Source of the DNA: JAFECT01 sp963838235 | Lineage (GTDB): Bacteria; Pseudomonadota; Alphaproteobacteria; Caulobacterales; Caulobacteraceae | Length of the DNA: 64,000 nucleotides | Assembly: GCA_963838235.1 (NCBI GenBank) | Contig: CAWIQJ010000005.1 | Span: forward strand, 124,001-188,000 | Direction: 5' to 3' | Part shown: positions 17,110 through 25,775 of the stretch, piece by piece | Layout of the letters: the number at the start of each line of letters is the position of its first letter | Position numbering within the stretch: the stretch's first letter is position 1 | Translations under genes and position numbers: made by a program | The notes under the pieces: model-generated | Database searches by the model: none | The model's input: the letters and a program-made list of their open reading frames with translations, nothing else | What the model was told of the DNA's origin: nothing

Positions 17110-18099
17110 TCAGCGCAACGTCGGCAGGTTCAGGCCGATCGCCGGCTGGGCGGCGGCGCGTTCGCGCGCGAAGCGGTAGAGTTCCGCAGGCCTGCCGCCG
17201 GTGTCGAGTTCGAGGCGGCCGAGCGCTTCCACCAGGTCGGTGCGTTCGAGCGCGCGGCGGAAATTCTGTTTGTGCAGGCGCACGCCGGTGATCGCCTCCA
17301 CCGTCCGCTGCAGCGCCGACAGGGTAAACTCGGGCGGCGTCAATTCGAACACCACCGGGCGGTAGCGCAGCTTGCCGCGCAGGCGTCCCAGGCCGGTCGC
17401 CAGAATGCGCCGGTGGTCGGAGATCATCGGCTCGCCCAGCGCGGCGTCGAAGCGGTCAATCTGCGGCCCAGGACGCCCGGCGGTCAACGCGCGGTCACGC
17501 GCGGCCTCGAAGGCGAGCCCCGCTTCGTAGAGCAGCTCGTAGCGCTCCAGCACCCGCTCTTCCTTCCACGGCGCGCCGTCGAGCGCGAACAGCTGGCGTG
17601 CGCGCGCCGCCCGCTGCTCCACGCCGCGTCCGCGCGCCTCGCAGGCCCAGTGGTCGAGCGCGGGCGCGATCAGGCCGTCGAGGGCGGCGGGCCGCCCGCC
17701 GCGCCAATCCTCCCACGGGAAGAACCGCGACCAGGGCGCCCAGGCGGTGTCCGGCGCGTGGGTCTCGTCCGCCGAAGACGCCAGCGCGAGATAGCCCACC
17801 GAGACCACCCGCGCCTGGCCGGCGCCCACGTCCGCCAGCGGCGCGTCGCGACCCTGGTCGCCGAAGGTGTAGAGCTGCTCAACCCAGCCGAGGTCGAAGC
17901 CCGTCTGCTCGGTCACGAACGCCCGCAGCGCGAGTTCAAAGGTGCGCGTTCCCCGCGGATCGAACGGACCGAACGGCAGGCCCGCCATGCCGGCGTCGGG
18001 CGGCCGCACGGTCAGCACCACCGCCTCGCCGTCACGCACGCCCACCACCACCGCCGACAGGCCGATGACCAGGCCCGGGTTGGTCTCGACCGGCTTCAT
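17110..18099 (-). CDS. NrtR-like transcriptional regulator (degenerate NUDIX plus winged helix)
   Basis: A 329-residue protein with an N-terminal NUDIX fold (about residues 8-150) and a C-terminal winged-helix region (about 230-310; PEFTLSALQRTVEAITG and KQNFRRALERTDLVE). The NUDIX box reads ELALRAFVTEQTG, lacking the REUxEE catalytic glutamates, as in NrtR-type regulators that bind ADP-ribose and control NAD metabolism genes. A GRPAELYRF segment near the end is typical. Its ATG overlaps the upstream HD gene by 4 bases (atga), so the two form an operon. Targets are not evident in this window. Confidence 0.82.
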   Translation of the reverse strand: MKPVETNPGLVIGLSAVVVGVRDGEAVVLTVRPPDAGMAGLPFGPFDPRGTRTFELALRAFVTEQTGFDLGWVEQLYTFGDQGRDAPLADVGAGQARVVSVGYLALASSADETHAPDTAWAPWSRFFPWEDWRGGRPAALDGLIAPALDHWACEARGRGVEQRAARARQLFALDGAPWKEERVLERYELLYEAGLAFEAARDRALTAGRPGPQIDRFDAALGEPMISDHRRILATGLGRLRGKLRYRPVVFELTPPEFTLSALQRTVEAITGVRLHKQNFRRALERTDLVEALGRLELDTGGRPAELYRFARERAAAQPAIGLNLPTLR

Positions 18100-18755
18100 T
18101 CGGTGTCGAAGGCCGCGGGGCCCGGCGAGGTCTCCACGCCCATGGCCTGGGCGAGGGTGTGGCAGCGCTCGAGGTAGCGCGCCTGGGCGGCTTCCGCGGC
18201 CAACGGCTCCAGCTTGAGCACGAAGCCGGGCAGGGGCTCGCCGAACAGCTTGAGCAATTCCTCCCAGCCGAAGCCGGCCAGCTGGGTCGCCTCGAGAAAG
18301 GCCGAGGCCTGGTCCGCGCGCTTGATCAGGGACTTCACCGCGGCTGGGACCTTGGGCGGAAGGCCGAAGCGGACGTGGATGGCCGCCTCCAGCCGGTCCT
18401 CGAACTTGCGATAGTCGAGGCCCAGCGCCGCCTTGAACGGCGAGATCATGTCGCCGATCACATATTCGGGTGCGTCGTGCAGCAGGGCCGCCAGCCGCCA
18501 CTTGGGGGCCATCCCGGGCGACAGGTGCGCGGCAAGGTCCTCGACCACCAGGGAATGCTGGGCCACCGAGAAGGCGTGGGCGCCGATGGTCTGACCGTTC
18601 CAGCGGGCGACACGGGCCAGGCCGTGGGCTATATCCTCCAGCTCGATATCCAGCGGCGAAGGGTCCAGCAGGTCGAGCCTGCGCCCGGAGAGCATCCGCT
18701 GCCAGGCGCGGGGGTTCTCCTTGGCCTTCGGGGCCGATTGCAGCCTTTTCGCCAC
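18096..18755 (-). CDS. HD-domain phosphohydrolase (YfbR/5'-nucleotidase-like)
   Basis: Metal-dependent HD hydrolase of about 219 residues. The HD signature is spread over SVAQHSLVVEDLA (H67) and AALLHDAPEYVIGDMISPFK (HD at 93-94). The N-terminal block RAWQRMLSGRRLDLLDPSP is typical of the alphaproteobacterial group. The frame stays open to 18896, overlapping the divergent Usp gene. I favour the GTG at 18755 with ggggaa upstream, but the start is uncertain. Relatives hydrolyse deoxynucleoside monophosphates; coupling to an NrtR-like gene suggests nucleotide or NAD metabolism. Confidence 0.8.
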   Translation of the reverse strand: MAKRLQSAPKAKENPRAWQRMLSGRRLDLLDPSPLDIELEDIAHGLARVARWNGQTIGAHAFSVAQHSLVVEDLAAHLSPGMAPKWRLAALLHDAPEYVIGDMISPFKAALGLDYRKFEDRLEAAIHVRFGLPPKVPAAVKSLIKRADQASAFLEATQLAGFGWEELLKLFGEPLPGFVLKLEPLAAEAAQARYLERCHTLAQAMGVETSPGPAAFDTE

Positions 18756-18825
18756 CGGTTCGTTCCCCAGTACAGGTTGCCCAAGCGTAGGTTTGAGCGT
18801 CTTAAGCGAGGGGCGTGGAAGATCA

Positions 18826-19674
18826 ATGGCGTCGGACGCCGACAAGCCGATTGGCAAACCTCCGATCGACTGGGGCCGCATCGTGGTCCCGGTCACCGGC
18901 GGCGCGCGGGACGGAACGGTGATCGCCGCCGCGGCCGCGGTCGCGCGCCGGCACGAGGCCGAACTGCTGATCGCCTACACCCCGCCCGATCCGTCGGAGC
19001 TGACGCCCTGGCTGACCGAGGGCTTCATGGGCGGCGTCCAGGCCAACACGGTGGAGACCCTGCGCGAGGCCGGCGACGAGGGCGAACGCGTGGCGCGCGG
19101 CGCCTGTGAGAGCGAGGGCTATGCGAACAAGCGCTTCCTGGCGCTGAAGACGCCGGTGTGGCGGGCCATGGCGGTGCAGTGTCGTCTCGCCGATCTGGTG
19201 GTGTTCGGATCTGAGGCGGCCCAGGGCAAGGGGCCGCTGGCGGAGATTTTCGAACTGGTGCTGATGCAGGAGCGCGCCGCCACCCTGGTCGCGCGCGGCG
19301 ACCTCTATCCGTCGGGCATTGCGGTGGTGGCGTGGAACGGCGGAGATCCCGCCAGCCGTGCGGCGCGCCGCGCCGTGCCGCTGCTGCGTCACGCGAGCAA
19401 GGTGGTGATCACCGGCGCCATGGCGGCCGACCAGGTCTGCGGGCTCGATGACCTGAAAGATTACTACGCGTCGCGCGGGATCGAGGCTGAGGTCAAGCCG
19501 CTCGACCTCGTCTCCGACATGGGCGCGGCCCTGATCGACATGGCCGATCGCGAAGGCGCGGGGTTGCTGGTCGCCGGCGCCTTCGGGCGCACGCGGCTGC
19601 GTGAGTTCATTTTCGGCGGGGCTACGCGTGCGCTCTTGCACGGTGACGGCCCGTCCCTTTTCCTGGCGCACTAG
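18826..19674 (+). CDS. Tandem universal stress protein (UspA family)
   Basis: A 282-residue cytoplasmic protein with two Usp-like halves. The first is WGRIVVPVTGGARDGTVIAA up to residue about 150; the second starts IAVVAWNGGDPASRAARRAV and ends in the nucleotide-binding-type loop GAFGRTRLREFIFGGATRAL. The tandem UspE-like layout is common in proteobacteria. The ATG at 18826 is the first good start. It diverges from the HD gene and is 17 bases upstream of a small conserved gene. Confidence 0.88.
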   Translation: MASDADKPIGKPPIDWGRIVVPVTGGARDGTVIAAAAAVARRHEAELLIAYTPPDPSELTPWLTEGFMGGVQANTVETLREAGDEGERVARGACESEGYANKRFLALKTPVWRAMAVQCRLADLVVFGSEAAQGKGPLAEIFELVLMQERAATLVARGDLYPSGIAVVAWNGGDPASRAARRAVPLLRHASKVVITGAMAADQVCGLDDLKDYYASRGIEAEVKPLDLVSDMGAALIDMADREGAGLLVAGAFGRTRLREFIFGGATRALLHGDGPSLFLAH

Positions 19675-19691
19675 CCACTCTCGGAGGCTTC

Positions 19692-20054
19692 ATGTCCCGC
19701 TCCCGTATCGTCATGCGCCTCGCGCGCAATCCCGGCACCGAATTCGCCGAGGGCGACGACCATCGCGGCTATACCCTGGTGGCGCCGCTCACCCGCGACG
19801 GCCTGATCGACGAAGGTGAGTACAAGCGCGAGAAGGACGGCTGGACCGTGCGCCGCTTCTCGCCCGACGAGGACGCCCAGGAAGGCAAGCTGGCGCGCCG
19901 CGGCGAGCAGTGGTTCTTCGACTACGGCGAAACCGACGACGAGCCGGTCTACAAGCTGGGCCACCACAAGTTCGCCACCGGCGAATACGTCGCCATCGCC
20001 GACGAGGACGGCCGGTTGCTGACCTACAAGGTGACGGATGTGCAGGTGGTGTAG
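19692..20054 (+). CDS. Conserved hypothetical protein, 120 aa
   Basis: A small soluble, charged protein (MSRSRIVMRLARNPGTEF). It contains repeated beta-strand-like segments (YTLVAPLTRDG, WTVRRFSPDED, WFFDYGE, YKLGHHKF, EYVAIADEDGRLLTYKV) that suggest a compact barrel. I recall similar unannotated proteins in alphaproteobacteria but cannot name a family. It follows the Usp gene by 17 bases with a gga-gg site and is probably co-transcribed. Confidence 0.7.
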   Translation: MSRSRIVMRLARNPGTEFAEGDDHRGYTLVAPLTRDGLIDEGEYKREKDGWTVRRFSPDEDAQEGKLARRGEQWFFDYGETDDEPVYKLGHHKFATGEYVAIADEDGRLLTYKVTDVQVV

Positions 20055-20066
20055 GCTCAACACTCC

Positions 20067-20096
20067 CGCTCATCCCGGCGAATGCCGGGATGAGCG
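20067..20096. terminator. Bidirectional hairpin between convergent genes
   Basis: Perfect 13-bp stem (cgctcatcccggc, 20067-20079, with 20084-20096) and gaat loop, placed 12 bases after the stop of the plus-strand gene and 15 bases before the end of the minus-strand lipoprotein gene. No T run is present. A REP-like palindrome is an alternative reading. Confidence 0.55.
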
Positions 20097-20110
20097 GATT
20101 GAAGTGGGCG

Positions 20111-21118
20111 TTACGGCTCGACGTTCTTGCGCACCAGGTCTTTGGCCCAGCGGAAGATCGGGTCCTCGTGGCGGTCCTTGCTCTTGACCATGGCGACGAC
20201 GATCGGGCCGCCGGACGGGCCGCGCGCCTCGTAGCCGACGGTGCTCCAGCCGGAGGTGTCGCCCTCGTCGTTGGCGATGATGTAGGTCATGCGCAGGCCG
20301 TTGCCGTTGTGGTTGGCGCGGATTTCGGCGGCGTGGTCTTCGGCGCGGATCGAGACGTTGTTGTTGTCCGACGAAATGTTCACGCGGCCGGATTTCTTGC
20401 CGCCCTTGTCGTCGTCGGCGTCGATGTGGATGCCGGCGATGTTGATGTGCGCGCCGCCGTCGTTGGCGTCTACGCGGATGCCGGGCAGGCGGACGTTGGC
20501 GTTGTCGCCGTGGCTCTTCACCGACAGGCCCGGCAGCTTGACGTCGGCGCTGTCGCGATGATCGTCCGCGTCGTCGGCGCGGTCCGCCGCGTCATCCGCA
20601 CGATCCGAAGCCCGATCCGCGGCGTCCCCGGCACGATCGGCAGCGCGCTCGGCGGCGTCTGCGGCCCGGTCGCCGGCGGCTTGGGCGCGCGCCTCGGCTT
20701 CATCGGCTGCTTTTTGAGCCTTGTCGGCGAGCGCCTGGGCGCGTTGGGCCTCAGCCTGGGGCGAGTCTGAGCCGGCGTTGTCCTTGGCGAGCTTGGCCAT
20801 GGCCGTCGGCATCAGGGCGGCGAGCTGGTTTTCCAGCGGCTTCAGCACCGATTGCGGATCCTCGCCGGCCTTCACCTGGATCAGGCTCAGCGTGACCTCG
20901 GCGCCGCGCGGCCCGGCGTAGTCGCAGGAGGCGCCGTCCGGCGCCGTGCGCACCCGCGTCAAATCGCCCTGATGGTCGGGGCAGACCAGCTGCGTCACCA
21001 CGCGCATCGCCTTGTCGTCATCGTCGTCGATGTCGAGGTGCTTGCTGATCTTGAGGCCGCGCCCGTCACAGCCGGCGAGGGCGGCGACACAGACGGCGGC
21101 GAGAAGGACGTTGCGCAT
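20111..21118 (-). CDS. Lipoprotein with charged helix and short beta-type repeats
   Basis: A 335-residue lipoprotein: signal MRNVLLAAVCVAALAGC with the lipobox Cys at residue 17. Residues about 118-188 are an Ala/Asp/Arg/Glu low-complexity helix (DRAADAAERAADRAG) likely to be an extended single helix or coiled coil. Residues 192-262 contain a 15-16-residue repeat: LPGLSVKSHGDN, LPGIRVDANDGG, IAGIHIDADDDK, then GRVNISSDNNN, suggesting stacked beta strands. The C-terminal domain (GNGLRMTYIIAND) resembles a small alpha/beta fold. The ATG at 21118 is taken because it begins the lipoprotein signal. Unknown function. Confidence 0.8.
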   Translation of the reverse strand: MRNVLLAAVCVAALAGCDGRGLKISKHLDIDDDDDKAMRVVTQLVCPDHQGDLTRVRTAPDGASCDYAGPRGAEVTLSLIQVKAGEDPQSVLKPLENQLAALMPTAMAKLAKDNAGSDSPQAEAQRAQALADKAQKAADEAEARAQAAGDRAADAAERAADRAGDAADRASDRADDAADRADDADDHRDSADVKLPGLSVKSHGDNANVRLPGIRVDANDGGAHINIAGIHIDADDDKGGKKSGRVNISSDNNNVSIRAEDHAAEIRANHNGNGLRMTYIIANDEGDTSGWSTVGYEARGPSGGPIVVAMVKSKDRHEDPIFRWAKDLVRKNVEP

Positions 21119-21230
21119 AGGGGGCCTTGGACAGTCTCTCGAAGTTGAAATTACCCGGCTTCCCCTCATGCGCCAGTGAAATCGCGGTAACCCTCGAAAC
21201 CCGTTGAAAAATCGGGGATCGGCGAAATCC

Positions 21231-22094
21231 TCAGGCGCCGGGCCGCGGCCCTTCGCGCCGCGCCAGGAAGGCCAGGCGCTCGAACAGGTGGACGTCCTGC
21301 TCGTTCTTCAGCAGCGCGCCGTGCAGCGGCGGGATCAGCTTCTTGGGATCGCGTTCGCGCAGGGTCTGTTCATCGATGTCCTCGACCAGCAACAGTTTCA
21401 GCCAGTCGAGCAGCTCCGAGGTCGAGGGCTTCTTCTTCAGGCCGGGAACCTGGCGGATGTCATAGAAGACCTTCAGCGCCTCGGCGACCAGCCGCTGTTT
21501 GATGTTGGGGAAGTGCACCTCGACGATGGCGCGCATGGTCTCGTCGTCGGGGAAGCGGATGTAGTGGAAGAAGCACCGACGCAAAAAGGCGTCGGGCAGT
21601 TCCTTTTCGTTGTTCGAGGTGATCAGCACGATCGGGCGCACCTTGGCTGCGATCGTCTCATTGGTCTCGTAGACGTAGAACTCCATGCGATCGAGTTCCT
21701 GCAACAGGTCGTTGGGAAACTCGATGTCGGCCTTGTCGATCTCGTCGATCAGCAGCACGGGGCGTTGCGGGCTCTCGAACGCCTCCCACAGCTTGCCCTT
21801 GCGGATGTAGTTCTTCACGTCCTTCACCCGCGCGTCGCCGAGCTGGCTGTCGCGCAGGCGCGTCACCGCGTCGTACTCGTAGAGCCCCTGGTGCGCCTTG
21901 GTGGTGGACTTCACGTGCCAGGTGATCAGCGGCGCCCCCAGCGCCTTGGCGATCTCATAGGCCAGCACGGTCTTGCCGGTCCCCGGCTCCCCCTTGACCA
22001 GCAACGGCCGCTCCAGCGCCACGGCGGCGTTGACCGCGATCTTCAAATCCTCGGTGGCGACATAGTCCGGGGTGCCTTCGAAACGCGCGGCCAT
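21231..22094 (-). CDS. MoxR-family AAA+ ATPase
   Basis: A 287-residue AAA+ ATPase. Walker A is GEPGTGKT (35-42), Walker B LLIDEIDKAD near 115-124, and sensor-type ITSNNEKELPDAFLRRCFF follows. This is the usual form in alphaproteobacteria, where such genes often sit beside a VWA-domain (CoxE-like) gene. No VWA gene is adjacent here, so the partner is probably elsewhere. The C-terminus HLFERLAFLARREGPRPGA is short. It starts 102 bases after the preceding minus-strand gene. Confidence 0.9.
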   Translation of the reverse strand: MAARFEGTPDYVATEDLKIAVNAAVALERPLLVKGEPGTGKTVLAYEIAKALGAPLITWHVKSTTKAHQGLYEYDAVTRLRDSQLGDARVKDVKNYIRKGKLWEAFESPQRPVLLIDEIDKADIEFPNDLLQELDRMEFYVYETNETIAAKVRPIVLITSNNEKELPDAFLRRCFFHYIRFPDDETMRAIVEVHFPNIKQRLVAEALKVFYDIRQVPGLKKKPSTSELLDWLKLLLVEDIDEQTLRERDPKKLIPPLHGALLKNEQDVHLFERLAFLARREGPRPGA

Positions 22095-22132
22095 GCGGTC
22101 ATCCCTGATCTCAGGGCGCCGCGTTCACGAAG

Positions 22133-22165
22133 AACCCCCGACGCCGAAGTGCAGCATCGGGGGTT
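22133..22165 (-). terminator. Hairpin terminator downstream of small conserved gene
   Basis: Perfect 9-bp arms (aacccccga at 22133-22141, tcgggggtt at 22157-22165) with a 15-nt loop. It lies 32 bases after the stop of the minus-strand gene at 22197 and just upstream of the MoxR gene. Confidence 0.5.
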
Positions 22166-22196
22166 TCGCCTTGGCGTCAAGTTGTCCTTGCGCCGA

Positions 22197-22532
22197 TCAG
22201 GTGATGTGCTTCACCGAGACCGGGTCCGAGGCGGGGAAGGTTTCTTCCAGGCCCTCGTCGATCAGGGCGTCCTGGCGCTTCTTCTCCTTCTTGGCCTCCG
22301 GTTTGGCGGCCACCAGATGGTCGTGCTTCTTGTCGGGGTCCAGCGGGGTCTCCGCGGTCTTGGCGTGCGGCCCCGTGACCTTGGCCGACAGGGGCGCTTC
22401 GTTGGCTTTGGCTTCCCGGGACTCGAAGCTCTTGTCCTCGGGTTCGGGCTGGGCGCGCCAGCGCACCAGTTCGACCTCGTCGGCAGATTTGATGGGTTGT
22501 TTAGGCGTCGTGTCGGCAGGGCGTTTGGTCAT
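22197..22532 (-). CDS. Small hydrophilic protein with conserved C-terminal ETFPASDPVS motif
   Basis: A 111-residue, Lys/Glu/Pro-rich, probably disordered protein. The C-terminus DEGLEETFPASDPVSVKHIT is a motif I recognise from many small alphaproteobacterial proteins of unknown function; the rest is low complexity. Its ATG overlaps the stop of the upstream acidic gene by 4 bases, so they are translationally coupled. No enzymatic function is suggested. Confidence 0.75.
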   Translation of the reverse strand: MTKRPADTTPKQPIKSADEVELVRWRAQPEPEDKSFESREAKANEAPLSAKVTGPHAKTAETPLDPDKKHDHLVAAKPEAKKEKKRQDALIDEGLEETFPASDPVSVKHIT

Positions 22533-23020
22533 CGCTCGCCTCCTTGTTGGTCGCGATAGCCGAGCTCTTCGAGGTCTGCGTCATCGAGCTCACGGCGGGA
22601 TTCGAAATGGGCGGCGCTGCCCTGGGCGCCTTTCAGCGCTTCGACATCGGGTACGAACTGCAACGGCGTGTCCTGGCGCACAGGCGCGGTGACGCCGTCG
22701 AGCAGGTCGAGATTCGGCTGGGTTTCCAGGTCGGTCTCGTCATAGGCGTCCGTGTCGGGCGCTTCGTCGCCGTCGCCGGTTTCCTCGAGACCGTCCTCGA
22801 GGTCTTCGTCGTCTTCCGAGTCGAGCTTGAAGTCCGCTTCGTCCACTTCGGGATCGTCGCGGTCGTCGCCCTGGGCGCGTGTCACGTCGAGCAGGTCCGG
22901 CGTCTCTTCGAAGGTGCGATACTCGGGTCCGGGGCCGCCGGTTTCGGTTTCGTCGAGGTTGTCCTCGTCGAAAACCTCCGACTGGTCCTGGTCGTCCATC
23001 TCGGGAAGGTCTGCCGCCAT
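22529..23020 (-). CDS. Highly acidic hypothetical protein
   Basis: A 163-residue protein dominated by Asp and Glu (for example DSEDDEDLEDGLEETGDGDE), very acidic and likely disordered, with a more ordered C-terminal part (TPLQFVPDVEALKGAQG, ELDDADLEELGYRDQ). The stop overlaps the start of the next gene (atga). I know no family. Acidic disordered proteins of this kind can act as chaperone or nucleic-acid mimics, but nothing here shows that. Confidence 0.65.
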   Translation of the reverse strand: MAADLPEMDDQDQSEVFDEDNLDETETGGPGPEYRTFEETPDLLDVTRAQGDDRDDPEVDEADFKLDSEDDEDLEDGLEETGDGDEAPDTDAYDETDLETQPNLDLLDGVTAPVRQDTPLQFVPDVEALKGAQGSAAHFESRRELDDADLEELGYRDQQGGER

Positions 23021-23084
23021 CGCACGCGCTCCCTCTCTGCAAAGGACAACGGGCGGGGAGCGCGGGTGTTCCGGCGACGCCGGT

Positions 23085-24868
23085 TCAGAACGCCTGCGGC
23101 AAAGCTTTGGCGACCTCGGCCAGCACCTGGTCCCAGCGGCCGAGCGCCGGCGTCACGAAGTCCTTCGCCGTCGGATACCAGGGATGCCGGTCGGTCCCCA
23201 GCATGGGCCAGTCGCCGGGCGCCGAGAGCAGCCAGACGGTTGCGCCGCAGGCCGCGGCGATGTTGGTGGTGGCGTTGGCGGGACCGATCACCAGGTTGAC
23301 CGCGCAGCTCAGCGCGGCGACGTCGTCGAGATCGTCCTTCAGATTGATGCCCGGTGGGTTCCAGAATTCAGCCCCTCCGCCCCGGCGCGCGCCAGCTCTT
23401 CGCCACAGTCGCCGTACTGGAGGTTCACGAACTGGACGCCCGGGGTCGCAAGCACCTCGCGCCACAGATCGAAGGCGGCGAAGAAACGCGACCGCGCCGC
23501 GTCCATGCGCAGGCTCTTCCACAGCACGCCCACCTTGGGCGCCGGCCCGAGCGCTGCGAGCGTCTCGCGCCAGGACGCGACACGTGCGGGATCGGCGCGC
23601 AGGAACGCCGCGCGATCGGGAAACGCTCCGACGCTCGGACGGAACCGCCGCAACAGGCTGCCGAGCGGCGTCCAAAGGTCGATGGTCTCGAGATCGACGA
23701 ACGGCGCCGTGCGCACGGTGACGCGGTCGTGCAGGCGGAAGGTCGCGTGTGCGCCGACGTGGGCGTCGGGAAACGACTGCTGGAACAGCTTCACCTGACG
23801 CGGCTCGACCGCCAGGGTGAGCTTGCCCTTCGGTCCCAGCGCCTCGACCAGGTCGGGCAACAGGTTGCCGAACAGGATTTCATCGCCCAGACCCTGTTCG
23901 CCGACGACCAGCAGCGACTTGCCTGCGAGGTCCGTGGCTGGCGTCCAGCGCGGCCGCTCGATCAGGAATTGCGTCGCTTCGCTGTGGTTGGGATCGAGCC
24001 GGACTTCGTATTCGGTCCAGCCGCGTTCGAGATCGCCGCGCGCGATCAGCGCCAGGGCCAGGGCGAGGCGCATCATCGGCAGGTCCGCCGCCTCCGCGTC
24101 CTTCAGCGCCTGGGTCACGTCCTCCAGTGCGCCGTCGAGATCGCCGCTGGTCAGGCGCGCATTGCCGCGATTGTAGCGCGCGCGCGCGAACCGCGGATCG
24201 AGCCGCACCGCTTCGCTGTAGAAGACCAGAGATTGCTCGATCTCGCCGCGCTCGTTGAGCACGGTGCCCAGGGTGTTCCACATCAGGGCGCTCGTCGGGG
24301 CGGCCGCGAGCGCCGGCTTCAGAATCCCGATTGCCGCGTCATAGGCCTGACGGTCGCGCAGGGTGCAGGCGAGGTTGTTGGCGGCTTCCGGGTGGTTGGG
24401 GTTTTTCGCCAGATAGTGGGTGAACAGTTTCTCGGCCACGTCCTTCTGGCCCAGCCGATAGGCCAGCCGGCCGAGGTCGTTGGCGACCGCGTCCTGGTCG
24501 GGCAGCAGCTGCAGCGCCGCCTCGTAGCATTGCAACGCGCCGTCGAAATCGCCGGCCTTCTCGCGGCAGACGGCCAGCAGCCACCAGGCGATGCCTGACC
24601 GCTCGTCCACGTTCAGGGCCGCCAGAGCCTGGTCCGAGCCCCTCTTCCAGTCGCCGCGCCGGATGGCGGTCACCGCCTGGTCGAGCAGCGGCTTGACGGC
24701 GGCCAGCTTGAGCCCGTCCACCGCGGCCTTCAGCCGCACGGTCGCCTCGGGCGAGGCGGCGTCGCCGGCGGTCATGCCCTGGGGGCGGACGAACAGCGGT
24801 TGGGCGGACGTCTCGACCATGCCGGCCGCGGACGCTCCAAGCGCTTGTTTTTTCGAAGGTTGCGTCAT
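23085..24868 (-). pseudogene. flbA: FlbA-like TPR protein with GT-B-type C-terminal domain, frameshifted
   Basis: The N-terminal part (to about residue 290) is a run of TPR units (RRGDWKRGSDQALAALNVDE, HYLAKNPNHPEAANNLACTL, and others). It is followed by a heptosyltransferase-like region (LVVGEQGLGDEILFGNLLPD) and, in another frame, its end CAVNLVIGPANATTNIAAACG. In Caulobacter the FlbA TPR protein, needed for flagellin modification, is encoded with flbT and flaF. The position here, divergent from flbT-flaF, supports the same role. One base is missing in the C4 run at 23372-23375; restoring it joins the two halves (AEFWNPPG). Probably a sequencing error. Confidence 0.75.
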
Positions 24869-24909
24869 GGGGCCCGGTCGGAAACCGCCCCAAGGTCAGG
24901 GCCGAATGC

Positions 24910-24924
24910 TTAACGCCCGACTAA
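24910..24924. promoter_or_regulatory. CtrA-box-like motif between flbA-like and flbT
   Basis: The sequence ttaa-n7-ctaa (24910-24924) differs at one position from the CtrA consensus ttaa-n7-ttaa. It lies 42 bases before the FlbA-like start and 98 bases before flbT, in the only non-coding gap between these flagellar genes. CtrA control of flagellar genes is established in Caulobacter; its use here is inference. Confidence 0.35.
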
Positions 24925-25021
24925 CCGGCGGGGGCGGGCCGCAACATCCCGTTAACCATGACTCTTTAGCGTCGCTTCAACACTGTCGGCCGAAAAATCG
25001 GTCCTTCCGGAGGCTGAAGCC

Positions 25022-25447
25022 ATGCCGCTGAAACTTTCGCTGAAGCCCAGCGAGAAATTTGTTCTGAACGGGGCGGTGGTCCAGAACGGCGACCGTCGCG
25101 GCACCCTGATCCTGCAGAACAAGGCCTCGGTCCTTCGCGAGAAGGACATCATGCAGCCGGAAGACGCCAACACGCCGGGGCGCCGGGTCTATTTCCCGGT
25201 GATGATGATGTACCTCGACGAGACGAACGCGGCCCAGTGCCACGACGAATTCGTCAAGCGCGTGGGTGAGTTCATGGGAGCGGTGCGCAACGCCGACATC
25301 CTTGCGGAGTGCATCGGGATCTCCAAGCACGTGATGAGCAAGGAATACTACAAGGCGCTCATGCTGTGCCGGAAGCTGATCGAATACGAGGACGAGAGGT
25401 TGGGGGATGTCGCTTCGGGCGTATCAGAAAGCCGCGCAGCGGGTTGA
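25022..25447 (+). CDS. flbT: Flagellin mRNA repressor FlbT
   Basis: In Caulobacter, FlbT binds the 5' leader of flagellin mRNA and promotes its decay when the hook is unfinished. The 141-residue length and the blocks LKPSEKFVLNGAVVQNGDRR and VYFPVMMMYLDETNA are characteristic. It overlaps flaF by 41 bases in another frame, so the two are translated together. The flagellin genes usually close by are not in this window. Start ATG at 25022 follows a cggagg site. Confidence 0.95.
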   Translation: MPLKLSLKPSEKFVLNGAVVQNGDRRGTLILQNKASVLREKDIMQPEDANTPGRRVYFPVMMMYLDETNAAQCHDEFVKRVGEFMGAVRNADILAECIGISKHVMSKEYYKALMLCRKLIEYEDERLGDVASGVSESRAAG

Positions 25448-25775
25448 GAATCCGCGGGAGGCGGAATACCGCCTCTTCGGCGAAGTGACGCGCGCCCTGA
25501 TGGAGGCGTCCAAAGCCGACGCCAAGGATTTCCAGACCCGCATCCAGGCGCTCGACTGGAACCGGCGCATGTGGTCGGTGCTGGCGACCGACTGCGCCCA
25601 GCCGCAGAATTCGCTGCCGCCGCAGATGCGCGCGCGGATCATCTCGATCAGCTACTGGGTCAGCCGCTACTCGTCGGCGGTGATGCGCGGCAAGGAAAGC
25701 TTCGATCCGCTGATCGAGGTGAACCGCGCCATGATGCAGGGCCTGGGCGGCGGCGGCTCCGCCGAAGCGGCCTAA
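25407..25775 (+). CDS. flaF: Flagellar biosynthesis regulator FlaF
   Basis: Counterpart of FlbT; in Caulobacter FlaF is needed for flagellin translation or secretion. The 122-residue protein shows AYQKAAQRVENPREAEYRLF and ALDWNRRMWSVLATDC, both diagnostic. The start lies inside the end of flbT. Its stop (taa, 25773-25775) overlaps that of the convergent DUF924 gene (25772-25774). The C-terminus is Gly/Ala-rich. Confidence 0.95.
   Translation: MSLRAYQKAAQRVENPREAEYRLFGEVTRALMEASKADAKDFQTRIQALDWNRRMWSVLATDCAQPQNSLPPQMRARIISISYWVSRYSSAVMRGKESFDPLIEVNRAMMQGLGGGGSAEAA

Noticed and set aside
20067..20096. Possible third copy of the 131-bp element
   Set aside because: It is a single hairpin with a different loop (gaat) and no element body; treated as a terminator or REP-like palindrome.
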